A stretch of 64,000 bases of DNA from Actinomyces ruminicola (GCF_900103885.1 NZ_FNIM01000007.1:1-64000); one strand, 5' to 3'. Positions 24,164 through 34,489 are shown, numbered from the stretch's first letter. Translations and numbers: made by a program. The notes: generated from the sequence alone by a model not told the origin.

Positions 24164-25009
24164 TCAGCGCCGCCCTGGGCGGCGCCGGTGCCGCCGCAGC
24201 ACGGCCGCGCCCACCGCCAAGCCGGCGGCGGCCACCCCGGCCGCGATCCACGCCCCGTACCGGTCCCAGGCGGACAGGCCTGCTCCCGCGGTGGCACGGC
24301 CCGAGGCGGTCACGCCGTCGTACAGGGCATCGGCATCGTCCCAGGTGACGGTGGTGCCCGAGACTCGACCGCCACCGGCGTCGACGACGGCGCCCGGGAA
24401 GGTGATCGACAACCTGGCGTCCACAACCGTGTTCAGCGACTCCTCCGTGGCGGCGTCGGTCGCGGGGGAGCCGCCCCCGGCCGCCTCGGCGGGCGCGTCT
24501 CCGGCCCCTTCGCCCCCCGCGCCCTCGGAGTCGGCGGTGGCGGCTTGGCCGGCCCCTTCGGGCCCCGCCGCCGTGCTCCCGTACCCGGCGATGCGCACCA
24601 CGTACAGGTCGCCGTCGCGCACCACCAGCAGATCGGAGGCGTCCCCGGAGTCCGAGGCGGCGGCGTCGGGGATGGGCACGCCGGTCACGTGCACCTCGCA
24701 ACCCAGGCCGTCGGCGTCGTCGGCGGAGCCCACTGGGGAGGCGGTGACCGTGACACCCTCACCGGTTCCGACCAGGGACTCGGCGGCGAGCTCCTGGCAG
24801 TCGGTGTCTGCCGTGAAGACCGTGCCGGTGGTGTCGCGCATGACCAGGTCGACCTCGTAGCTGCCGGAGGCGTCCAGGCGCATGTCCATGTGAGCGGTGC
24901 AGCCCGACAGCGCCAGCGCAGCGGTTCCGGCGGCGACCGCGAGCAGGCGTGCCCGAAAAGCGCGCCCGGGTGCGGAACGGTGGCTGAGGATGCGGGTGTC
25001 GGCGGCCAT
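24164..25009 (-). CDS. LppM-domain lipoprotein
   Basis: This is a 281-residue lipoprotein: signal peptide with lipobox at Cys37 (ALSGC), an LppM-like domain beginning HMDMRLDASGSYEVDLVM, a Gly/Ala/Glu-rich insertion near residues 140-175, and a final membrane segment (YGAWIAAGVAAAGLAVGAAVL) followed by RRHRRRPGRR. The order and some motifs (ITFPG, DGVTASG/DSLQATG) match the neighbouring gene at 23036, so the two are probably old paralogues. Its function is not known. It diverges from pckG. Confidence 0.7.
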   Translation of the reverse strand: MAADTRILSHRSAPGRAFRARLLAVAAGTAALALSGCTAHMDMRLDASGSYEVDLVMRDTTGTVFTADTDCQELAAESLVGTGEGVTVTASPVGSADDADGLGCEVHVTGVPIPDAAASDSGDASDLLVVRDGDLYVVRIAGYGSTAAGPEGAGQAATADSEGAGGEGAGDAPAEAAGGGSPATDAATEESLNTVVDARLSITFPGAVVDAGGGRVSGTTVTWDDADALYDGVTASGRATAGAGLSAWDRYGAWIAAGVAAAGLAVGAAVLRRHRRRPGRR

Positions 25010-25168
25010 GCCTCGACGCTACACGGCGCCGGGTGTGGCAGGAAACACCACCCCGGACGGGCCAAAACGTGCGGACGAGGGACCTTCGGACGTGACCTTC
25101 GGCGCCGGATGAGGAAGGATAGGACTTGACCCCGTTGAGTCACGAGAATCGAAGAAAGAAGGACTCAC

Positions 25169-27013
<1,845 letters not shown>

Positions 27014-27016
27014 GCG

Positions 27017-27065
27017 CTAAGCGCTTAGCCGAGGGGTCCCCGGTCCGCTGGGCCGGGGACCCCTC
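27017..27065 (+). terminator. Terminator of pckG
   Basis: GAGGGGTCCCCGG (27031-27043) pairs perfectly with CCGGGGACCCCTC (27053-27065) over a 9-base loop. A small palindrome, CTAAGCGCTTAG, lies just before it. Confidence 0.8.
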
Positions 27066-27079
27066 GTCTGTGACGGACG

Positions 27080-27203
27080 GGTGTCAGAATCGATGACAAA
27101 CGACGGTACCGACGTCTGAGTCGTCCGGTAAAACGTTGGAATTATGCGGTAGCAGACCTGGCTCCGGCGGGTGCTAGAGGTGTTTGTCATCGTTTTTGAC
27201 ACC
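27080..27203. mobile_element. MITE-like element R4, copy 1
   Basis: The element is 124 bp, bounded by 22-bp inverted repeats of the form GGTGTCAnAATCGATGACAA plus AC. The interior carries a GGAATTATGCGG motif. The same ends, length and interior motif occur at 28198-28322 and 63667-63791. It encodes nothing, so it would depend on a transposase from elsewhere or be a folded RNA or DNA element. Confidence 0.7.
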
Positions 27204-27312
27204 CTGCGGGATGTAGGCGGCCGGTCTCCACAGGCGGGGTTCGTGCAGGGTGAATCCACAGGTCTCGTTGGGGCGGGTGGCAAGGCGTCGTCCGCCGACG
27301 CATTCTCTGCGC

Positions 27313-28248
27313 ATGGAACGGGATGATGACGACATTCTCGCGCGGGTGCGGGCTTGCCACGGTGCCGTGCGGATACGGGACCTGCATCCGGATCGGACCG
27401 AGCGGCGGCACATAGAGAGGCTGATCGATGCCCGTGAGTTGATTGCGCACCCCCATGGAGTGGTGAGTGTTCCTGGCGTGGGCTGGGACTTGGTCCTTGC
27501 GCGTATCCATGGCGGGGTGATCACCTGCCTGCACGCCGCCAGTCATTACGGATACCCATGCCCGCGGCTGTGGACGCCGGTGCATCTGGCGGTTCCCCGT
27601 GGCAGACCGGTGCCTTCGGTCAAGGGTGAGGTGCTGCACGTTGAAGGCCAGCTTGAACCTCCTCCCCTCACTCGGTTCCCGGTGGCGCCGGTGCCGCTCA
27701 TGCTGGCTCGCTACCTGCGCTGCGCCCCCGGCCGTGAGGCGCCGCTGATGGCCTGCGACGCGGCCCTGCACCAGGGACATACCGACGCAGACGTCATCGC
27801 GGCGCTGCTGCGGGGCCCGGGTTCTCGGCGGGCACTTCAGCGGTTGTCTCTGGCGAGTCCGCGGGCGCGCTCGCCGCTGGAGACGCTGGCCCGCCTGCAG
27901 CTGCACGATGCCGGGGTCCCCTTCGAGGACGGTGTGGTAATTCCGCATGTGGGGGAGGTGGATCTATTGGTTGACGGCCGCCTGGTAGTGGAACTGGACG
28001 GTTACACCTACCACGAGGACGACTTCCAGTTCGCCAAGGACCGCACCCGCGATCGGGAGCTGGTCCGACAGGGCTATCGGGTTGCCCGTTTCACCCGCAA
28101 GGATGTCCACCTCGGAAAGGTAGGCGCGGAGGTCCGGGGTCTGCTGGCCGCACACGACGATCTGCTTGGACGTCCGAGCGGGGACGATGCTCCCATGGTT
28201 GTCAAAATCGATGACAAACGGGGCGGTCGACGTCTACAGCGCGTCTAG
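27313..28248 (+). CDS. AbiEi/DUF559-type endonuclease-domain protein
   Basis: This is a 311-residue protein of a type common in actinobacteria. The N-terminal half is like the AbiEi-type winged helix (RVRACHGAVRIRDLH, HIERLIDARELIAHPHGV). The C-terminal half is a Vsr/DUF559 nuclease-like domain with SPLETLARLQLHDAG, EVDLLVDGRLVVELDG (likely catalytic Asp and Glu) and RDRELVRQGYRVARF. ATG 27313 is used; a GTG at 27250 is possible. The gene lies exactly between R4 copies 1 and 2, and its last 17 or so codons and its stop lie inside copy 2. The native C-terminus was therefore probably replaced. Its activity is unknown. Confidence 0.75.
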   Translation: MERDDDDILARVRACHGAVRIRDLHPDRTERRHIERLIDARELIAHPHGVVSVPGVGWDLVLARIHGGVITCLHAASHYGYPCPRLWTPVHLAVPRGRPVPSVKGEVLHVEGQLEPPPLTRFPVAPVPLMLARYLRCAPGREAPLMACDAALHQGHTDADVIAALLRGPGSRRALQRLSLASPRARSPLETLARLQLHDAGVPFEDGVVIPHVGEVDLLVDGRLVVELDGYTYHEDDFQFAKDRTRDRELVRQGYRVARFTRKDVHLGKVGAEVRGLLAAHDDLLGRPSGDDAPMVVKIDDKRGGRRLQRV

Positions 28249-28322
28249 AAACGGTGAAATCATGCGGGTGCCGAGTCGGTGTACGCGGGCGCTGGCGGCG
28301 TTTGTCATAGATCTTGACACCC
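28198..28322. mobile_element. MITE-like element R4, copy 2
   Basis: The element is 125 bp. Its left end is GTTGTCAAAATCGATGACAA, its right end is the complement-type GTTTGTCATAGATCTTGACA plus CC, and its interior has TGAAATCATGCGG. It overlaps the end of the DUF559-type gene and stops 13 bases before the -35 box of the nicotinamidase promoter. Confidence 0.7.
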
Positions 28323-28335
28323 GCGCCGTTCAGTC

Positions 28336-28364
28336 TTGTGTCAAGACACCAGGGTGGCTAGGTT
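28336..28364 (+). promoter_or_regulatory. Leaderless promoter of the nicotinamidase gene
   Basis: TTGTGT (28336-28341) and TAGGTT (28359-28364) are separated by 17 bases. The -10 box lies seven bases before the ATG, and no ribosome site is present. This is a classical actinobacterial leaderless arrangement. Confidence 0.6.
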
Positions 28365-28371
28365 GGGCGCC

Positions 28372-28998
28372 ATGACAGCTGCCAACCGCCGCGCCCTGAT
28401 CATCGTCGACGTCCAGCCCACTTTCTGCGAGGGAGGGGCCCTGCCGGTGCCCGGCGGCAACGCCGTTGCTGAGCGGGTGGCCGCCTACGCCGCCGCTCGC
28501 CGCAGCGACTACGAGCTCGTGGCCACCACCCAGGACTGGCACATCGACCCCGGCGACCACTTCTCCGAGACCCCGGACTTCGTGGACACCTGGCCACCGC
28601 ACGGCGTCGCCGGCACCGCCGAGGCCGAGCTGCACCCCGCCCTGGCGGAGCTGGACCCTGACGTGAGCGTCAAGAAGGGCCAGTATGCCGCCGCATACTC
28701 CGGCTTCGAGGGCGTGGACGCCTCCGGCGCCGCCCTGGACGAGCTCCTGCGCGCCCGCGGCATTGAGGCGCTGGACGTGGTCGGGCTCGCCGAGTCCCAC
28801 TGCGTGAAGGAGACGGCTCTCGACGGCGTACGCGTCGGCTACCGGGTGCGCGTGCTGACAGACCTGACCGCTCCCGTCAGCCCCGAACAGGGGCAGGCGG
28901 CCCGCACCGCCATGGTGGAGGCGGGGATCGAGCTGGCGCCCTCCGGCGTCGTCGCTTCCGCTGACGACGGCGCCCGCACCGCCGCTGGTGGTGAGTGA
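28372..28998 (+). CDS. pncA: Nicotinamidase (isochorismatase-like hydrolase)
   Basis: PncA converts nicotinamide to nicotinate in the NAD salvage pathway. The 208-residue product has the catalytic set Asp13 (IIVDVQ), Lys101 or Lys102 (SVKKGQYAAAYSGF) and Cys144 (AESHCVKETALDG), and the metal site DWHIDPGDHF. The ATG is fixed by the leaderless promoter immediately upstream. It stands as a single gene. An isochorismatase with a different amide substrate is possible, but the metal-site motif favours nicotinamidase. Confidence 0.92.
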   Translation: MTAANRRALIIVDVQPTFCEGGALPVPGGNAVAERVAAYAAARRSDYELVATTQDWHIDPGDHFSETPDFVDTWPPHGVAGTAEAELHPALAELDPDVSVKKGQYAAAYSGFEGVDASGAALDELLRARGIEALDVVGLAESHCVKETALDGVRVGYRVRVLTDLTAPVSPEQGQAARTAMVEAGIELAPSGVVASADDGARTAAGGE

Positions 28999-29164
28999 AT
29001 GGGCGTCGAGGCTGGGCGCGCAGGGCACGCTGCGGGGAGCACAGCCCGCGGCAAGTTCACAATGCGGGTTCGCCTCCGGTGAAGGGGCTGACGGGAGCCC
29101 GGTGCAGGGGTCACCATAGGTTCGAGCCCACATGACGTTCGTTTCCATGCTCCGGGAGGCACCC

Positions 29165-30031
29165 ATGGCTATCGCCCACTCGCACCGTTTCACTGAAGGA
29201 GACCTGCCAGTAGAGGCGGGCCGCTATCGCCTGGTTGCCTCCGGCTCCTGCCCCTGGTCTCGGCGCGTCCTCATCGCCCGTCGCCTGCTGGGCCTGACGG
29301 AGGCGATCCCTGTCTCTTGGTGCTATGGGCGCGGCGTCGACGGCTTCTGGGAGCTGACTGGTCCCGACGGCGAGCCCGGGCCCGACCCGGCCCTGGGGAA
29401 TGCGACCTCCATTGCCGAGGTCTACGCCGGCACCCCGGGTTACACGCCTCCGCCCACGGTCCCGGCCCTGGTGGACACCACCACCGGGCACGTCGTCGTC
29501 GACGACTCCGGGGACCTGCTCTTCGACCTGGCCACCGCATGGAAGCCGCTGCACCGCGCCGGCGCACCAGACCTGTACCCACTGGACCGGCGTAACTCCA
29601 CTGACGCCTGGGACAAGTGGATCGGCGAGCACATCAACCAGGCGCACGCCACCGCCACCCACTCCAAGAACGCCGAGGAGGCGGCGGCCGCCGCCGACGG
29701 CGTGCTGGTCGCCTTCGACGTCGTCGACACCCTGCTGGCCCGCGCCACCAAGATGGAGGCCTCCCGGGAGGCGGCCCTGACCGTGCAGGACGTGCCGCCG
29801 CTGTCGGCCGTGGTCTCCGTGGAGCAGTTCCTGTGCGGCGCCGCCCCCACCGGCAGCGACATCCGCCTGTTCACCACCGTGCAGGCCTACGAGTACGGCG
29901 GGCGCGCCTACTACCCCGGTGGCGAGGCTCCGTCGATCTCCTTCTGGCCGGCGCTCGCCCGCTGGTTCCGTGCCCTGGAGGGGCGCGTCGGCTGGGTCGG
30001 CACCGAGGAGCGCAGCGCGCTCGGGCTGTAG
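29165..30031 (+). CDS. Glutathione S-transferase-like protein (ECM4/Xi-class type)
   Basis: This is a 288-residue protein with a thioredoxin-fold N-terminus holding SGSCPWSRRVLIARRLLGL, like the CPWA/S-R motif of Xi-class glutathionyl-hydroquinone reductases. A helical GST C-terminal domain follows, with YPLDRRNSTDAWDKWIGEHINQ and VSVEQFLCGAAPTGSDIRLFTT. Actinobacteria lack glutathione, so the true thiol may be mycothiol or another; this is inference. ATG 29165 is chosen for its GGGAGG site. An ATG at 29132 follows a TAGGTT box by nine bases and is the alternative. Confidence 0.78.
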   Translation: MAIAHSHRFTEGDLPVEAGRYRLVASGSCPWSRRVLIARRLLGLTEAIPVSWCYGRGVDGFWELTGPDGEPGPDPALGNATSIAEVYAGTPGYTPPPTVPALVDTTTGHVVVDDSGDLLFDLATAWKPLHRAGAPDLYPLDRRNSTDAWDKWIGEHINQAHATATHSKNAEEAAAAADGVLVAFDVVDTLLARATKMEASREAALTVQDVPPLSAVVSVEQFLCGAAPTGSDIRLFTTVQAYEYGGRAYYPGGEAPSISFWPALARWFRALEGRVGWVGTEERSALGL

Positions 30032-30112
30032 CGCGGATGCCCCTGTAACCACCTGTGTGGAGGGTCTCGCTTTAGAGAGAAGAGCATTTCTTGGTCCCTG
30101 GAGGTGCAGGAC

Positions 30113-30616
30113 ATGACCCTCGATAAACTTGCCGAGTTTATCGATAACGCTCGCAGAGGCTGTGCTGCCGATGGACACAAGAGTTGTGGAGGCAGTGGCG
30201 CATGCGAGACTGCGCGAGCGCTGGTATTGGGGGACTTCAACGGTTTCGATGCTGGTCGAATCGGGCTGGTTCATCGCGACGGCTGGCCATGCCCCTCATG
30301 GCCGGCTGCGGCGTTGCTGCGTATGATCAAGGATGATGTTGATGATATAGCGGCGGCCTCTTCACGATATAGGGCAATGCGGTTGACGGAAGCGCTGAGC
30401 GAGCTTGCGATGAGGGGCCTTAGTCCTGATGCAGTTATGCGAACCTGGCTAGGGCCGCGCCTAGTTCGACGGGCCCTCGAATCGATTGTCTTTTATTGTC
30501 GGGGTGGGCGTGGCCTTGATCAAGGTGAGGCGCCGCTTCGGCTTTGTGCAATGAGGTTTCTCGACGAGTTGACGGAAGATGAGGGCTCAATGCGAGTATT
30601 CCTGAACTTATGGTAA
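30113..30616 (+). CDS. Unknown protein, first gene of an A/T-rich pair
   Basis: This is a 167-residue product that I do not recognise. It contains a Cys/His-bearing early segment (CAADGHKSCGGSGAC), a region LVLGDFNGFDAGRIGLVHRDGWPCPSW, and a helical second half. GGAGG at 30100-30104 supports the ATG at 30113. The base composition is visibly richer in A and T than the flanking genes, suggesting transfer. The first codons contain a perfect 9-bp inverted repeat (30121-30143), which might fold over the early message. Its stop overlaps the next gene's start, so the two form an operon. Confidence 0.6.
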   Translation: MTLDKLAEFIDNARRGCAADGHKSCGGSGACETARALVLGDFNGFDAGRIGLVHRDGWPCPSWPAAALLRMIKDDVDDIAAASSRYRAMRLTEALSELAMRGLSPDAVMRTWLGPRLVRRALESIVFYCRGGRGLDQGEAPLRLCAMRFLDELTEDEGSMRVFLNLW

Positions 30617-31419
30617 GAGTCAATGAGTCCGAAGTTTTTCGTGCGGTGCGCGAGTGGTGTGAATCGGCTTCGGTCGCGGATCTGGTTGACTTTCGGGTCG
30701 AGGGGTATCGACGAGCTGAGGTGTTGGATGAGGATCTTGTAGTGGCTGCCGGGGAGGATGCAACGGTCTGGCTGTGTGAACGTCTGGCATCGACCCATCT
30801 TGAATCATGGTCCGGCTCGTCGTTGGCATGGGAGCTGGCTTACCTTGATGATCCTGATGGGACCGCTGAGCTCATGGGCGTGAAGAAGGATGTGATTCAA
30901 GAGAGAGCAGTGGGATTGGTGCCGGTGCTTGATGAGATTACGCGGCGTCTCCGTGATTTCGGTGTTATCGAGTCGGTTATTGACGGACTAAGTAACAAGC
31001 AGGTGGTAGATAGTGTTGTAAGCCTGCTCAGGGGTGGCCTAATTGGGGATGCAGTAGACTTGGCTCGCCGCGCGTTTCGTCGCTCCCCGGGGGATTCGCG
31101 GTTGGCTGTGGTTCTGGCGCGTTGTCTGATGGCTGTGGACCCCGAATACGCGCGCTTGATCTTGATGAACATGCTGCACGATGAGGTGCCGCAGGCGGTG
31201 CTTGTCGACTTAGCTACGCTGGAGCTGTCCGAGGGTAATGTAATGGACAGTATGCGTTATCTTGGACCAGTAGATGTCGATGATGTGGACGGCTGGTATT
31301 GGGATCCGCTCGACTACTGCGAGCACCGTATGCAGTTTAGATACTTTGCGGGGAATGAATGGTATGAGCGGGCGGCCCCCGCCTTAGAAGGTGCGGCTAG
31401 CCGGTTGGCAGATTCCTGA
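30610..31419 (+). CDS. Unknown helical protein, second gene of an A/T-rich pair
   Basis: This is a 269-residue, acidic, leucine-rich protein without signal peptide or membrane segment. The middle (about residues 140-200) has the look of helical repeats (VSLLRGGLIGDAVDLARRAF, AVVLARCLMAVDPEYARLIL), perhaps TPR-like. I cannot name a family. The ATG overlaps the stop of the preceding gene (ATGGTAA). It shares that gene's A/T-rich codon use, so both probably arrived together. Its end overlaps the tail of the convergent TacT-type gene by about 20 bases. Confidence 0.6.
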   Translation: MVRVNESEVFRAVREWCESASVADLVDFRVEGYRRAEVLDEDLVVAAGEDATVWLCERLASTHLESWSGSSLAWELAYLDDPDGTAELMGVKKDVIQERAVGLVPVLDEITRRLRDFGVIESVIDGLSNKQVVDSVVSLLRGGLIGDAVDLARRAFRRSPGDSRLAVVLARCLMAVDPEYARLILMNMLHDEVPQAVLVDLATLELSEGNVMDSMRYLGPVDVDDVDGWYWDPLDYCEHRMQFRYFAGNEWYERAAPALEGAASRLADS

Positions 31420-31906
31420 TCGCCTTCATGGGCAGCAGCAGTTGCATGTCGTCTACGGGCGAGGGGACAAAGTCTCCGTTGGCCAGGTAGAAGGACCTAG
31501 CCACATCGTCTCGGCAGTGGATGAGAAGCGCGCGAGCCCCCACGATCTCGCTGACCTCAAGGCTTCTCGCTAGAGCGTCTCTCAGGAGCGCCGCGCCGAT
31601 GCCCAGTCCTTGCGCACGCCGATCAACCGCGAGACGTGCGAGCAGAATGCAGGGAACCTCGCGCGGTGCCTGCTTGGCAATACGCGTCGGCGCATCCGTT
31701 CGGGCGATGCAGGCGGTCGCGAGTGCGTAGTAGCCGAGCACCTGACCGTCCAAGACGGTCACGTAAGTCACCGCGTTGTCCGCCTTCTGGTTCTGCCATG
31801 CGAAACGATGCAACCAGTCATCCAGCTCCTCGGCACCGCTGCGGAACTCGCTTCGGGCGTCTCCGCGGGCAAGGCGCCGAGGAGCCTCCAGGATGCCGGT
31901 GCTCAC
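31397..31906 (-). CDS. tacT: TacT-type GNAT acetyltransferase toxin
   Basis: TacT-like toxins acetylate charged tRNAs and stop translation. The 169-residue product has the family's N-terminus (FRSGAEELDDWLHRFAWQNQ), the acetyl-CoA site RRAQGLGIGAALLRDALARS near residues 98-118, a catalytic-type Tyr in FYLANGDFVPSP, and a C-terminal MQLLLPMKAI. Its ATG overlaps the antitoxin stop by four bases, the typical arrangement. The 3' end overlaps the convergent unknown gene. It appears intact. Confidence 0.88.
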   Translation of the reverse strand: MSTGILEAPRRLARGDARSEFRSGAEELDDWLHRFAWQNQKADNAVTYVTVLDGQVLGYYALATACIARTDAPTRIAKQAPREVPCILLARLAVDRRAQGLGIGAALLRDALARSLEVSEIVGARALLIHCRDDVARSFYLANGDFVPSPVDDMQLLLPMKAIRNLPTG

Positions 31907-32208
31907 GCCTCCCCCGGATCCTCTGAAAGCACGATAGGAGTTCCGAAGGGAGAGGGGCGGTTCCAGAGCCGCTCGAAGCGTGAGGTGTCAGCCAGTGGCG
32001 CGTCAAGCACCTGCATGACGCGCTCGAATGTGGCGTCATCAACGGTGAACCAACGACGGTTTGTCATGACTCGCTCGGCTTCCATGGTTGCTGATGAGAG
32101 TATGAACTCGCTGACGGTGCGGTCGGTCTGGGCGGCGGCTTGCTGGATCAGTGCCTCTTGGCGCGGCGTGGCGCGCAGGTCGATCCGCCGGGTCTTGGCG
32201 GGTGGCAT
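31903..32208 (-). CDS. tacA: TacA-type antitoxin (DUF1778, ribbon-helix-helix)
   Basis: This is a 101-residue antitoxin. The N-terminal DUF1778 ribbon-helix-helix (KTRRIDLRATPRQEALIQQA, TVSEFILSSA) binds DNA. The C-terminal tail (ADTSRFERLWNRPSPF) is the toxin-neutralising part. The ATG at 32208 has GGAGGAGA at proper spacing; the upstream in-frame start is not needed. It is likely autoregulated with the toxin through the palindrome at 32221-32243. Confidence 0.88.
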   Translation of the reverse strand: MPPAKTRRIDLRATPRQEALIQQAAAQTDRTVSEFILSSATMEAERVMTNRRWFTVDDATFERVMQVLDAPLADTSRFERLWNRPSPFGTPIVLSEDPGEA

Positions 32209-32220
32209 GATGTCTCCTCC

Positions 32221-32243
32221 TCGTACGGATAATGTACGTACGA
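32221..32243. promoter_or_regulatory. Operator of the tacA-tacT operon
   Basis: TCGTAC at 32221-32226 and GTACGA at 32238-32243 form inverted repeats around GGATAATGTAC, just upstream of the antitoxin start. The position fits autoregulation by a TacA/TacT complex. Confidence 0.5.
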
Positions 32244-32269
32244 TGGCGCCGGAGCGCAAGTGCTGTGCC

Positions 32270-33610
32270 TCACCGCCCCAGCACCGGGTTGTACAGCAAC
32301 CGGTTCGGCGTCGTCGGGCACTCCTCGCCCACGGCCATCGGCGCGATCAACCGGTCGGCCCGCAGATCCTCCAGGCTCGCCACCACCCGGTCGCGCAGCG
32401 TCCACGGGTCGATCGTGTTCAGGTACACCTTGGTGCCGCCCTCAAAGCCGGCCAGGGTGGACACCCGCCACTTCAGGGTGATGTGCCAGGGCATCGGCTG
32501 GTCGACGTCGATCGGCTTGTGGTGCCACTCCTCGTTGCTGGGCACATCCGCGCCCGTGGCCGCGTGCAGCGCGTGCACCAGGTCGGAGACGGCGTCCACC
32601 TCGTCGCGGCTCATCAGCCACGGCTCGCAGGTGGCCGACGTCGAGTACACCTCCAGCGTCGGGTAGCGGTGCCCGAAGCCGGCGAAGGCGACGGCGTGCT
32701 CGTTGGAGGCCACCAGCAGCCCCCGGTAGGCGGCGTAGTCCACGCCCATCTCGTTGTACAGGTTCGGGTTGGCGCGCACCCGCTGCAGCTCCAGCTCGGC
32801 GGACACGCCTCGCTCGTCGATCGCCACCAGCTGCTTGTGCAGGTGGTCGAAGGAGGCTCCGGCCGGCCGCAGCCAGTTCTGGAACACCGCTACGTAACGC
32901 ACCCAGCGGTTGGCCTGGTACAGGTCGTGCGCGGCCTGCACGGACAGGCGGATGTAGGCGCGGTGCTCGGCCGGGGTGAGGGTGCCCGAGCCGGCCAGGC
33001 CGGAGGAGTCGACGGCGTCGTCGGTGTAGTGCCGCCGCGCCACGATCACGTCGTGTCCGCCGGCGAAGAAGGCCGCCAGGTACTCGCGGCGGGCAGCGGC
33101 GCCCATGGTCTCCCAGGCCTCCGGGTTCTGGCCCGAGGCGCGCAGCTTGGCGCGGGCCACCCGGGCCACGTGGGCGGCGCCGGCCGGGTCGGCCAGGTAT
33201 GCCTCCATGCGCTCGCGGGCGGCGTCGGGCACCTCGTAGCCGTGGTTGGCGTGCCAGTAGTCGTAGGAGAGGATCTCGAACAGGTTCGGGATGCGGCGGA
33301 ACTCGGCGACCGTGTCGAACAGCTCGGCGGCGGGCAGGGCGTCGATCCGCTCGAAGCCGCCGTCGGGTGTGGCCACCACGCGGGACTTCTCCGGCGGAGT
33401 CTCGGTGTAGTGGGCCGGGCAGAACTTGCAGGCGCGGGTGCGTTCGGCCTGCGTGAGCTCATGCACCTCGGCGACGGGGTGGGAGATGGGGCGGTTGCCG
33501 CGCCCGGGCACGGTCCACACCTCGGTGCCGGTGAAGGGACTGATCTGCTTGACGGTCCCGTCCGCCATGCGGGTCAGCGGCTCGGCGGAGGGGGAGTAAG
33601 GCTGCAGCAT
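32270..33610 (-). CDS. DUF4921 protein, galactose-1-phosphate uridylyltransferase-like
   Basis: This is a 446-residue protein of the HIT/GalT superfamily annotated in actinobacteria as DUF4921. It has a likely zinc-binding CKFC pair (near residue 62) and a His-x-His-type active site, PAGASFDHLHKQLVAI. Further features are FEILSYDYWHANHGYEVP and NEEWHHKPIDVDQPMPWHITLKWR. The substrate is unknown; nucleotide-sugar or nucleotidyl transfer is the superfamily role. The ATG at 33610 is taken from the in-frame MLQPYSP start. It is a single gene. Confidence 0.72.
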   Translation of the reverse strand: MLQPYSPSAEPLTRMADGTVKQISPFTGTEVWTVPGRGNRPISHPVAEVHELTQAERTRACKFCPAHYTETPPEKSRVVATPDGGFERIDALPAAELFDTVAEFRRIPNLFEILSYDYWHANHGYEVPDAARERMEAYLADPAGAAHVARVARAKLRASGQNPEAWETMGAAARREYLAAFFAGGHDVIVARRHYTDDAVDSSGLAGSGTLTPAEHRAYIRLSVQAAHDLYQANRWVRYVAVFQNWLRPAGASFDHLHKQLVAIDERGVSAELELQRVRANPNLYNEMGVDYAAYRGLLVASNEHAVAFAGFGHRYPTLEVYSTSATCEPWLMSRDEVDAVSDLVHALHAATGADVPSNEEWHHKPIDVDQPMPWHITLKWRVSTLAGFEGGTKVYLNTIDPWTLRDRVVASLEDLRADRLIAPMAVGEECPTTPNRLLYNPVLGR

Positions 33611-33705
33611 GCCCTCAAGTATCGCGCCGCCGCGGCCCCGGCCGGGCCGATATCGACGGCGCATTCCCCGCGGCATATCCGCGTGCGGGCGGCTCCGCCC
33701 GCGTG

Positions 33706-34275
33706 TCACTGCGCCCGGGTGATCGAGGCCGGCAGGTCGGCCTGCCTGGCGAGGAGGACGACGTCGTAGTCGGTGTGTCCGATGACGTACAGGCCCGGCC
33801 AGGAGCCGACGGCCGTGTAGTACAGGACGAGCACCTTACCGGGCTCGTACCAGCCGATGTCGCCCGGCTGCGGGGCGCTGGCGCTCATGCCCGCAGTGTC
33901 CAGGTCCTGCGGCAGGGAGGCGGTCAGCTCCTGCCCGCCGTAGTCGGAGAAGCTGACATCCAGGGGTAGCTGAGCAAGCAGGGAGCGGGAGGCGGCGTTG
34001 TCGTCGAGAGTCGCCTCCATGACGGTGCCGTCGAAGGCGTTGCCGAGGCTGATGCGGATCGGGGTCGCCCCTGTTTGGGGCATGGTGGCCTCCGATGAGG
34101 GTTGTGGGCTGCTGGTGGGTGCGCCTGTAGGAGCCGCCGTCTCACGGCCGGTTGCCGACGACGATGTGTCGCCGCTGCTCCGGGAGGCGCAGGCCGTCAG
34201 GGCCAGGGCGCCCAGGGCGGTGGGCAGGGCATGAAGCAGGCGACGGCGGGACGGCCTGTGGCTGAAGAGTGACAC
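33706..34275 (-). CDS. Cyclophilin-like-fold lipoprotein
   Basis: This is a 189-residue lipoprotein with an Arg-rich N-terminus and lipobox at Cys29 (ALTAC), a Ser/Thr/Pro linker, and then a cyclophilin-like domain (about 80-185). That domain has the pattern GNAFDGTVMEATLDDN, LPLDVSFSDYGGQE and QPGDIGWYEPGKVLVLYY. Proteins with this fold have no established enzymatic role. The GTG at 34275 is selected because AAGGAG lies before it. It sits alone between minus-strand genes. Confidence 0.72.
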   Translation of the reverse strand: MSLFSHRPSRRRLLHALPTALGALALTACASRSSGDTSSSATGRETAAPTGAPTSSPQPSSEATMPQTGATPIRISLGNAFDGTVMEATLDDNAASRSLLAQLPLDVSFSDYGGQELTASLPQDLDTAGMSASAPQPGDIGWYEPGKVLVLYYTAVGSWPGLYVIGHTDYDVVLLARQADLPASITRAQ

Positions 34276-34489
34276 GGTGCTCCTTCCGGCTGCGCGCGGG
34301 GCCTGAAGACGGGGGGCTGGCGGCTGCGCCTTGACCAGTCTGAACCCGACGGCGCTGTCTCCGGGAGGCGCGGACAGTGCCACCCGGAGACGTGTTGCGC
34401 GGGCGCCGCGCCATCGGCATCCTAAAACGCTGAACGGCGTTTGCAGCTATCAATCCCAGGAGGACGGGGAGGCCGACTCGGTAGCTCCG

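Noticed and set aside
24120-24860. Plus-strand 246-codon frame opposite the LppM lipoprotein
   Set aside because: Ser/Pro/Ala-rich shadow; the minus strand has a proper signal peptide and LppM pattern.
30121-30143. Inverted repeat CGATAAACT...AGTTTATCG as an operator
   Set aside because: It lies inside the coding sequence from codon 4 on, so an operator role is doubtful; kept only as a remark on possible mRNA folding.
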